A program made the position numbers and the translations under genes. 5,058 nt of DNA, from NCBI GenBank assembly GCA_934667865.1, contig CAKUMR010000104.1, positions 1 through 5,058 of the forward strand, written 5' to 3'. The notes under the pieces are model-generated. The model was not told the origin of the DNA. It saw only the letters and a list, made by a program, of their open reading frames with translations, and ran no database searches. This document shows, in pieces, positions 1 through 4,888 of this stretch (position 1 is the stretch's first letter; each line of letters opens with the position of its first letter). The stretch comes from an uncultured Oscillospiraceae bacterium (lineage in GTDB: Bacteria > Bacillota_A > Clostridia > Oscillospirales > Oscillospiraceae).

Positions 1-577
1 GGGTGACACCGGCCTGACGTCCGGCCTCGATGCATTTGAGCAGCCACGCCAGATTTTCCGCCAGCGTGCGCATCGTCTGTAATCCCTCTTCGTCCTTTAG
101 AACCTCCTCCGGACGATTGCCGTGCACCTGATTCCAGTACTGCGAGGTCACGATGGGCATGGAATTGATGCCGAAATACTTGAGCAGGCGGTCATAGCTG
201 GAGCTTGCGCCGCCGCGGCGGCAGGATACGACCGCCGCCCCCGGCTTCCCCTTGAGCTTACCCGATGCGCAGTAGAACAAGCGGTCGAGGAAGGCCGTGC
301 ACTGTCCGCTCGGTCCGGCATAGTAGACCGGCGAACCGACAACCAGTGCATCAAACTCATCCAGCCGTGCGGCAAGCGCGTTCACGCCGTCGTCAAAAAC
401 GCAGCCGTTTCCGTCCCTGCATTTGCCGCAGCCGATGCAGCCTGCAACGGGCTGTACGCCGATCTGATAGAGCTCGGTTTCAATGCCGTGCCTGTGCAGC
501 TGCTTTTCCACCTCGTGCAGTGCCGTATAGGTGCAGCCCGCGCGATGAGGGCTGCCGTTGAACAGTAAGACCTTCAT
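1..577 (-). CDS. Flavodoxin-fold NAD(P)H-dependent oxidoreductase, iron-sulfur flavoprotein-like (3' end cut by window)
   Basis: This is a probable cytoplasmic flavoprotein that binds FMN and passes electrons from NAD(P)H; its real acceptor is unknown. The 192 visible residues begin MKVLLFNGSPHRAGCTY, where NGSPHRAGCT is the FMN phosphate-binding loop of the NADPH-dependent FMN reductase/flavodoxin_2 fold. Residues 79-89 (VVGSPVYYAGP) are the second flavin-contact loop. Four cysteines at 47, 50, 53 and 59 (CX2CX2CX5C) match the compact motif that holds a 4Fe-4S cluster in iron-sulfur flavoproteins (Isf). The ATG at 577 is chosen because GGAGGG lies 6 bases upstream (plus coordinates 584-589). 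The protein runs off the window at residue 192, close to the usual family length of about 180-210, so little should be missing. It is divergent from the LTA synthase-like gene. The fold is near certain; cluster binding is inferred from spacing alone. Confidence 0.88.
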   Translation of the reverse strand, partial: MKVLLFNGSPHRAGCTYTALHEVEKQLHRHGIETELYQIGVQPVAGCIGCGKCRDGNGCVFDDGVNALAARLDEFDALVVGSPVYYAGPSGQCTAFLDRLFYCASGKLKGKPGAAVVSCRRGGASSSYDRLLKYFGINSMPIVTSQYWNQVHGNRPEEVLKDEEGLQTMRTLAENLAWLLKCIEAGRQAGVT

Positions 578-601
578 ATCTTTCCCTCCGTTTTTTCTTT
601 T

Positions 602-630
602 ATCATACCGCATCGCAGCAGAGAAATCAA
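602..630 (-). promoter_or_regulatory. Sigma-A-type promoter for the flavoprotein gene
   Basis: Read on the minus strand, TTGATT (625-630) is followed after exactly 17 bases by TATGAT (602-607). These match the -35 and -10 consensus at 4/6 and 5/6 positions. Transcription would start near 595, leaving a leader of about 17 nt that contains the GGAGGG ribosome-binding site. The assignment is by motif only. Confidence 0.6.
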
Positions 631-659
631 TTGAAAAAAGCGAAGGAGGATGGTATGAT
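631..659 (+). promoter_or_regulatory. Sigma-A-type promoter with extended -10 for the LTA synthase-like gene
   Basis: TTGAAA (631-636) is followed after exactly 17 bases by TATGAT (654-659). A TG one base upstream of the -10 (651-652) makes it an extended -10 element. Predicted start is near 666, giving a leader of about 16 nt carrying AAAAAGGAGG ahead of the ATG at 683. Its -35 directly abuts the -35 of the divergent flavoprotein promoter, so the two polymerase sites overlap or crowd each other. Confidence 0.65.
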
Positions 660-682
660 GAATACAAAAAGGAGGTGCGGCC

Positions 683-2488
683 ATGAGGAAAAAGCTCCGG
701 CTCCCCGCGTGGGGCGCCGTGCTTGTGCTGCTTGCAGGTGCGCTGCTTTTCACCGCCGCTGCGCTTTTGATCCAGCCGGGCAGCATTTCCGCGCGGCTGC
801 ACAGCTTTACCGCCCAGCCGCTGCTGCTTGTCCTGAATCTTCTGCCTGCGCTGCTGGGTTCGCTCCTTCTCTGGTGCCTGTGCGGGAATCCCTTCTGTGC
901 CGCGGCAGGGGCCGGTCTGGTCGTCGATCTTTTGTCTTATGTAAACCTGATCAAGACCGGCTGCCGCAACGACCCGCTCGTCCCGGCCGATCTGGGGCTT
1001 CTGCGCGAGGCGCTGACCGCCACACAGGAATACGCCCTCGACCTGCACCCGAAGCTGCTGGCCGGGATCGTCCTGCTTGCCGCCGCGGTAGGCGCGCTCG
1101 GTTTCTTCTTCCGCTGTCCGAAACCGCGCTGGTATTTCCGCGCGGCGGGTGCGGCTGTGGTCTGCCTCACGGGCGTATTGGCAATGTCCGGGCTCTACAC
1201 GAACGACGCGCTCTATGCCCGCCTTGCCCCCGGCGTAGACAAGGCAAACGTCCCCCTGACCTATGAAAGCTGCGGCTTTCCCTATTGCTTTCTGGCAAAT
1301 TTCGGGCGCTACACGGTCAAAAAACCGGCGGATTACTTCCCGGAGGAGGCCGAGCGCCTCGCCCAGTTCGACGAGAAAACCTACAACGCGCCGCAGGTGC
1401 AGCCGAACGTCGTGTTTGTCATGTGCGAAGCGTTCAGCGATCTTTCGGACGAGCCGGTTTTCTCCTGGACGCCGGAGGACGACCCACTCTACGGCTTCCG
1501 GCAGGTGGCCGATTCCGGCCGCGCCGTGAGCGGCCATCTGATCGTGAACAACTTTGGTGCGGGCACCGCAAATACGGAATTCGACGTAATGACCGGCATT
1601 GCCACGGAGCAGCTCGGCGTCAATTCCGCGTTCCGGGCGGTGCGGCGCAATCTGAACTCCCTGCCGCGTGCCTTCGCCCGCGCGGGCTACGAGACCTACT
1701 TCCTGCACCCCGGCTACCGCTGGTATTATAACCGGGAGAGCGTCTACGGCTATCTCGGCATAGAGGACTGCGTCTTTGCAGACGCCTTCTCCGCCGGGGA
1801 TTACAAGGGGCCGACCGTCTCCGATGCCGCCTTTCTCGACCGGCTGATCGCCGATCTGGAAACGCGCCTGTCCGGCGGCGCGCCCGTCTTTGCCTTCGGC
1901 GTGACCATTCAGAACCACCAGTCCTACACCTATGCAAAATACGGCGAGGTGCCGCCGGTTCCCACAAGCGCCGTACTGACCGCGCAGGAGGAGGAAGCCC
2001 TCTCGGTCTATCTGCAAGGCGTGCGGGATTCCTCGGCGATGCTCCTGCGGCTGACAGAGTATCTCGACCGGCTGGATGAGCCGGTGCTGCTGGTTTTCTG
2101 GGGCGATCACCGCCCGGCGCTGCTGGAAAATTACGGCGTCTACCGCGCGCTTGGGCTTTCCATGGACGGTCTGGAGGCATATAAAACGCCCTATCTTCTC
2201 TGGGCAAACCGCACCTATGCCGCATCCTGCGACTTTTCCGCGTTGGAGCTGGCGGAAACGATCAACGCAAATTATCTGGGTGCCGCCGTCTATGAGCTGG
2301 CCGGTCTGAGCGGGCTGGACCCCTATTTCGACGAGCTGGAGGACATGCGCCGCGCCCTGCCCGTCGCTGCACACGGGGTGTATCTGACTGCGGACAGCGC
2401 CGCGCTGACGCCCGCGCAGAACCGCCTGCTCGAGCGCATGGCGCAGTGGGCCTATTACCGGATAAAAGATGAAAAGCTGATAGAATAA
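683..2488 (+). CDS. LTA synthase family protein (membrane-anchored phosphoglycerol transferase, sulfatase fold)
   Basis: A 601-residue membrane protein of the LtaS/MdoB superfamily, which transfers glycerol phosphate (in some members phosphoethanolamine) from a phospholipid to an extracytoplasmic polymer or glycan. The N-terminal third holds about five hydrophobic segments (near 11-30, 46-67, 70-90, 126-143 and 152-171). NDPLVPADLGLL at 96-107 resembles a loop seen in this family. The extracytoplasmic catalytic domain starts near 240: PNVVFVMCEAFSD carries the metal ligand E249, GAGTANTEFDVMTG carries the likely nucleophile T295, NH at 411-412 fits the substrate-binding histidine, and FWGDHRP supplies D475 and H476. 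All expected catalytic positions are therefore present, and length is close to the usual 600-650. GGAGG at 671-675, 7 bases before ATG 683, fixes the start. It is apparently transcribed alone. Family is secure; whether the product is true lipoteichoic acid or another polymer is not decided by sequence, so no symbol is given. Confidence 0.93.
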   Translation: MRKKLRLPAWGAVLVLLAGALLFTAAALLIQPGSISARLHSFTAQPLLLVLNLLPALLGSLLLWCLCGNPFCAAAGAGLVVDLLSYVNLIKTGCRNDPLVPADLGLLREALTATQEYALDLHPKLLAGIVLLAAAVGALGFFFRCPKPRWYFRAAGAAVVCLTGVLAMSGLYTNDALYARLAPGVDKANVPLTYESCGFPYCFLANFGRYTVKKPADYFPEEAERLAQFDEKTYNAPQVQPNVVFVMCEAFSDLSDEPVFSWTPEDDPLYGFRQVADSGRAVSGHLIVNNFGAGTANTEFDVMTGIATEQLGVNSAFRAVRRNLNSLPRAFARAGYETYFLHPGYRWYYNRESVYGYLGIEDCVFADAFSAGDYKGPTVSDAAFLDRLIADLETRLSGGAPVFAFGVTIQNHQSYTYAKYGEVPPVPTSAVLTAQEEEALSVYLQGVRDSSAMLLRLTEYLDRLDEPVLLVFWGDHRPALLENYGVYRALGLSMDGLEAYKTPYLLWANRTYAASCDFSALELAETINANYLGAAVYELAGLSGLDPYFDELEDMRRALPVAAHGVYLTADSAALTPAQNRLLERMAQWAYYRIKDEKLIE

Positions 2489-2517
2489 GCAGAGAAATGT
2501 TCCACATTTCTCTGCTT
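2484..2517. repeat. Hairpin direct repeat, copy 1 (overlaps the LTA synthase-like stop codon)
   Basis: A 34-bp sequence identical to 2779-2812. It contains a perfect 13-bp stem (AAGCAGAGAAATG, 2487-2499, against 2505-2517) with loop TTCCA. The TAA stop at 2486-2488 runs into the 5' arm. It could help end transcription or protect the mRNA 3' end, but CAGACTG follows rather than a T-run, so it is a poor intrinsic terminator by itself. Confidence 0.75.
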
Positions 2518-2569
2518 CAGACTGTCAAAAGACCCATCTGGCTTAAAATGACGGAGGGAAGAAAAGAGT

Positions 2570-2662
2570 GAAAGGAAACCGTCACACCGAGCCGCAGCGA
2601 GGCGTTTCGGAGCGCAACCGACGCGAAGCGGCGGCTCTTAGCGCGGAGATGGGTTTCCTTTC
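2570..2662. repeat. Nested GC-rich foldback inside the intergenic element
   Basis: Successive perfectly paired arms nest around one centre: GAAAGGAAACC (2570-2580) with 2652-2662, GAGCCGC (2589-2595) with 2631-2637, GCGT (2602-2605) with ACGC (2621-2624), and CGG (2608-2610) with CCG (2618-2620), closing on a 7-base loop. ACCCATCT (2532-2539) could alternatively pair with 2647-2654, which would compete with the outer stem. The arrangement would form a long branched hairpin in RNA or single-stranded DNA. Function is unknown. Confidence 0.55.
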
Positions 2663-2674
2663 GCGTTCAATAGC

Positions 2675-2686
2675 CCGCCGCGGCGG
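2675..2686. repeat. Perfect 12-bp GC palindrome CCGCCGCGGCGG
   Basis: The sequence CCGCCGCGGCGG equals its own reverse complement and sits between the GC-rich foldback and the AT-rich stem. It may be part of the element's secondary structure. No specific role is apparent. Confidence 0.6.
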
Positions 2687-2687
2687 C

Positions 2688-2731
2688 CAAAATTGCAAAA
2701 TAAAATTACAAATCAATATTTTGCAATTTTG
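2688..2731. repeat. AT-rich 15-bp inverted repeat
   Basis: CAAAATTGCAAAATA (2688-2702) pairs perfectly with 2717-2731 around a 14-base AT-rich loop. Its base composition contrasts sharply with the flanking GC-rich palindromes and with the neighbouring genes, supporting a foreign or specialised origin of the interval. Confidence 0.65.
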
Positions 2732-2745
2732 CATTTCAGCCTGGC

Positions 2746-2768
2746 AAAAAGTCCAAGAGGACTTTTTT
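2746..2768 (+). terminator. Intrinsic-terminator-like hairpin within the intergenic element
   Basis: AAAAAGTCC (2746-2754) pairs with GGACTTTTT (2759-2767) around loop AAGA, giving a 9-bp stem whose 3' arm continues into a T-run ending at 2768. On the plus strand this has the form of a rho-independent terminator and could stop read-through from the LTA synthase-like gene about 260 bases past its stop. The A-run on the other side makes it roughly symmetric, so it could also act on the minus strand. The stem is short in GC. Confidence 0.5.
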
Positions 2769-2778
2769 GACAAGCTGA

Positions 2779-2815
2779 AATAAGCAGAGAAATGTTCCAC
2801 ATTTCTCTGCTTATT
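2779..2815. terminator. Hairpin direct repeat copy 2, likely bidirectional terminator of the convergent genes
   Basis: The same 34-bp unit as 2484-2517, but here the palindrome extends to a perfect 16-bp stem (AATAAGCAGAGAAATG, 2779-2794, with 2800-2815, loop TTCCA). It begins two bases after the stop of the helicase-loader gene, which is where a terminator for the minus-strand operon is expected; on that strand the 3' arm ends in TTATTT. On the plus strand it is followed by ATTTACATT. The strong stem is certain; efficiency as a terminator is inferred, since neither side has a clean T-run. Confidence 0.65.
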
Positions 2816-2817
2816 AT

Positions 2818-3789
2818 TTACATTCTTCGGATGTCGCTGCCGGCAAATTTCAGCAGGCGGTACGTTCCCAGCACGCGCGAGGCGATCTGCGGGGAGTAGC
2901 GCCCTTCCAGCGCCTCCGGCGCAAGATTCGTCGAAATGATCGTCGCCCGGTTTTCCATCATGCGGGTATTGACGACGTTATACAGCGCGGAGATCGTAAA
3001 CTGCGTGGTCATCTCCGTGCCGAGGTCGTCTATGATCAGAAGGTCGCAGGCGAGGTACTTGCGGCTCAAGCCGCGCTGCTCCTCGCCGCCGAATTTCTCG
3101 GACTCGAAGTCGGAAAACAGACGGATGGCCGTTTCATAGACCACGCTGTAGCCGCGGTCGGCCACCTGCCGCGCGATGCAGGCGGACAGGAAGGTCTTGC
3201 CCAGACCGGTCGCGCCGGAGAAGATCAGATTTCCCGCCTGCGGTGTGAAATTCTGCGCATAGCGGCGGCAGATATTGAAATTCGACTGCATCAGCTTGCG
3301 CGGGCTGGTGCCCAGCTTTTCGTCATAGAGGTCGGAATACACATCCAGCCGGAAGCTCTCAAAGCTCTCGCGTCCGCTGCCGAGCAGGCTCGTCAGCTCT
3401 TTTTTCTGTTCCTGACGGCAGAGCTCGCGCAGGCAGGAGCACATCTGATTGCCCTCGTAGCCGGTGCCGCCGCATTTGGCGCAGACCGGCGCGTCGTCGA
3501 GGTAGCCCTCTTCAAAGTCCCCGGCCTCCAGAATCCACTCGCGCTCGCGCTGAAGCGCCAGATTCTTCTCGCGAATCTTCGCGATGGCCTCCGCTGGGTC
3601 CTCGCCACGTCGCAGCGTGGCCGCCATGAGCTGCGCCATGGTCATTTGCAGCTCGCGGTCGATCTCCTGCAAGCGGGGATATCGCGCGTATGCCTCGCGG
3701 CGGTGCGCCTCGTTCTCGCGCTCCCGCTCCTGCTTCGCCTGCTCCAGACGCTCGCGCGCCCGGCGCAGGACCTGTTCGCTGTAGCCCAT
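2818..3789 (-). CDS. dnaI: DnaI/DnaC-type AAA+ replicative helicase loader
   Basis: A 323-residue cytoplasmic ATPase that most likely delivers the replicative helicase to DNA at origin or restart forks. Residues 1-95 are strongly charged and helical (rich in Arg, Glu and Gln), as in the helicase-binding region of DnaI. A cysteine cluster follows (C103, C106, C117, C119, possibly C124; CAKCGGTGYEGNQMCSC), a probable zinc site between the two domains. The AAA+ core has Walker A GATGLGKT (192-199), Walker B LLIIDDLG (250-257), sensor-1 IISTN (284-288) and a conserved SR at 304-305. An in-frame ATG lies 10 codons upstream at 3819, but ATG 3789 is preferred: AGGAGG (plus 3796-3801) lies 6 bases before it, and it follows the upstream stop by one base, implying translational coupling. 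IS21-type IstB is a related ATPase, but there is no transposase and the DnaD-domain partner argues for a replication role. Confidence 0.92.
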   Translation of the reverse strand: MGYSEQVLRRARERLEQAKQERERENEAHRREAYARYPRLQEIDRELQMTMAQLMAATLRRGEDPAEAIAKIREKNLALQREREWILEAGDFEEGYLDDAPVCAKCGGTGYEGNQMCSCLRELCRQEQKKELTSLLGSGRESFESFRLDVYSDLYDEKLGTSPRKLMQSNFNICRRYAQNFTPQAGNLIFSGATGLGKTFLSACIARQVADRGYSVVYETAIRLFSDFESEKFGGEEQRGLSRKYLACDLLIIDDLGTEMTTQFTISALYNVVNTRMMENRATIISTNLAPEALEGRYSPQIASRVLGTYRLLKFAGSDIRRM

Positions 3790-3790
3790 G

Positions 3791-4702
3791 TCAGTCCTCC
3801 TGTCCCTCGGCCAGTGCACGCGCCACCGCCTGCCGTTCCAGCTCGGAAAGCGCGTCGTCGTGGCGCTGATAGCCGCCGTTCTGCCTGCGCTGCTGGGGGC
3901 GGGCCGGCGCGGTGTCGCCCTGCTCGATCTCCTGCGGCGTGTGCAGATTCTTCTCGTGCCATGCCTTGAGAATGGAATTCATATAGTTCCATTTCAGCCC
4001 GCCGGTTTGCAGGCAGGTCCGCTCATAGGCCATCAGAATGACCTCGTCGGAAAAGCCCATCGTGATCCACTGCGCAAGATACTGCTCCTCGGCCTGCGTC
4101 AGGCGGCGCTGGTCGATCTGGAGCATCAGTCGCAGCTGCTGGATGCGGGTATGTACCTGAAGCTGGGTCTGGACGTAATACGACGCCGTTTCCAGCGTGT
4201 CGATGCCCTCGTCCGCCCAGTGATACGCCTCTTTTTCGATCATGCGCATGGAGGGCGTGCGCACGCCGCGCCTGCGGCTGCGCTCGATGCAGTAGCTCAG
4301 GAGGATGCCGACGACCTCCGTCGGCAAGCGGAGATAATCCGTCAGCGACAGAAGCGTTTTCAGCTCCTCCGTGGAAAGTGTCCGACCCAGCCGCCGCTGC
4401 GCTTCTCCAATCAGCTTGGCAAATTCTCCATGCTCATCGCGCATTCTGCGACGAACATCCTCCTCCGTGCAGACGGGCGGCTCCGGCGCAATGTGCGGCT
4501 GCACAGCTTCCTGCCAAAGGCCGAGCTGCTTGAGACAGTCCGTCGCGGCAACCATGCGCGGCACCGTAAAATGCAGTGCATCCAGCGCGGTCTCCCGCGG
4601 AAGCCCCGCCTTGCAGTAAAGGCACAGCAGCGCCGCATCCGGACAGCCGCAGGAAAGCAGCTTCCGCAATTCTTCATTTGTCAGCGAAACGCCCTGCATC
4701 AT
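3791..4702 (-). CDS. DnaD-domain replication initiation/restart protein
   Basis: A 303-residue protein resembling the DnaD/DnaB family that cooperates with DnaI in Bacillota to load the replicative helicase and remodel origin DNA. The N-terminal part (about 8-65) looks like a divergent winged-helix region. Two DnaD-type helical modules appear to follow: one near 93-170 containing LSTEELKTLLSLTDYLRLP, and one near 185-250 ending in the family signature WNYMNSILKAWHEKNLHTP, where the YxxxILxxW pattern is clear. The C-terminal tail (about 255-303) is polar and low in complexity (RPQQRRQNGGYQ), as usual for these proteins. Two adjacent ATGs are possible; the first (4702) has GGAGG (plus 4709-4713) 6 bases upstream and is preferred. 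The stop lies one base before the loader gene, so both are surely cotranscribed. Family membership is solid; whether it is the counterpart of DnaD or of DnaB is not clear, so no symbol is given. Confidence 0.87.
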   Translation of the reverse strand: MMQGVSLTNEELRKLLSCGCPDAALLCLYCKAGLPRETALDALHFTVPRMVAATDCLKQLGLWQEAVQPHIAPEPPVCTEEDVRRRMRDEHGEFAKLIGEAQRRLGRTLSTEELKTLLSLTDYLRLPTEVVGILLSYCIERSRRRGVRTPSMRMIEKEAYHWADEGIDTLETASYYVQTQLQVHTRIQQLRLMLQIDQRRLTQAEEQYLAQWITMGFSDEVILMAYERTCLQTGGLKWNYMNSILKAWHEKNLHTPQEIEQGDTAPARPQQRRQNGGYQRHDDALSELERQAVARALAEGQED

Positions 4703-4782
4703 TTCAAACCTCCGTCAGCGGTCTTTCTTTGCATCGGACAAGCACGCCGGACAGTGTGCCTTCCTTGTGAAACAATGGTCTT

Positions 4783-4811
4783 ATTATAGCATGGAGAAAA
4801 GTCCGGAGCAA
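4783..4811 (-). promoter_or_regulatory. Extended -10 promoter for the DnaD-domain/helicase-loader operon
   Basis: On the minus strand a perfect TATAAT (4783-4788) is preceded by TGC (4789-4791), an extended -10. At 17-base spacing the -35 position reads TTGCTC (4806-4811), a weak match that an extended -10 can tolerate. Transcription would begin near 4776, giving a leader of about 73 nt before the ATG at 4702. This suggests the operon is transcribed independently of the upstream SDR gene. Confidence 0.65.
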
Positions 4812-4823
4812 GCGCCGCATCGC

Positions 4824-4846
4824 ACGCAAATCGATGAATTTTGCGT
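4824..4846 (-). terminator. Weak hairpin downstream of the SDR gene
   Basis: ACGCAAA (4824-4830) pairs with TTTGCGT (4840-4846) around a 9-base loop, lying 43 bases past the SDR stop and just upstream of the replication operon promoter. No T-run follows on the minus strand, so it is a poor intrinsic terminator and is listed only as the best candidate. The rest of 4703-4888 shows nothing else beyond the promoter and leader. Confidence 0.25.
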
Positions 4847-4888
4847 TTCGGATTTGGCTTCTGCCGATATGTTGTGGTTTTTCGGAGG

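Larger units (their letters stand above)
2484..2815. repeat. MITE-like or REP-like palindromic element filling the convergent intergenic region
   Basis: This gene-free stretch is bounded by two identical 34-bp hairpin sequences (2484-2517 and 2779-2812). Just inside them lie imperfect terminal inverted repeats. TTCAGACTGTCAAAA at 2516-2530 matches the reverse complement of 2765-2779 at 13 of 15 positions. A second block, CTGGCTTAAAATG (2538-2550), resembles the reverse complement of 2732-2744. The right arm carries an extra terminator-like hairpin between these blocks that the left arm lacks. Between the arms are a nested GC-rich foldback, a GC palindrome and an AT-rich stem, listed separately. 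No transposase is present. Such architecture fits a non-autonomous mobile repeat or a structured intergenic RNA. The pairings are seen directly; mobility is inference, and copy number elsewhere in the genome is unknown. Confidence 0.6.

Noticed and set aside
122..568. 148-codon plus-strand frame opposite the flavoprotein
   Set aside because: The minus strand encodes clear FMN-binding motifs with a strong ribosome-binding site; the plus frame has none and is a shadow.
655..1266. Plus-strand frame starting ATGATG at 655 with AAGGAGG (643-649) just upstream
   Set aside because: It overlaps the LTA synthase-like gene in another frame and its peptide is Arg/Ala/Pro-rich without any domain. The AAGGAGG lies within the spacer of a good promoter and TATGATG is better explained as its -10.
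2484..2815. CRISPR array from the repeated hairpin
   Set aside because: Only two copies exist, 295 bp apart, with no regular spacers and no cas genes.
3790..3819. Earlier ATG at 3819 as start of the helicase loader
   Set aside because: It would overlap the upstream gene by 29 bases and lacks a ribosome-binding site, whereas the ATG at 3789 has AGGAGG at ideal spacing.
3788..4789. 333-codon plus-strand frame opposite the DnaD-domain gene
   Set aside because: It is almost fully antisense to a gene with a recognisable family signature; it has no credible ribosome-binding site or domain and reflects GC-biased codon positions.
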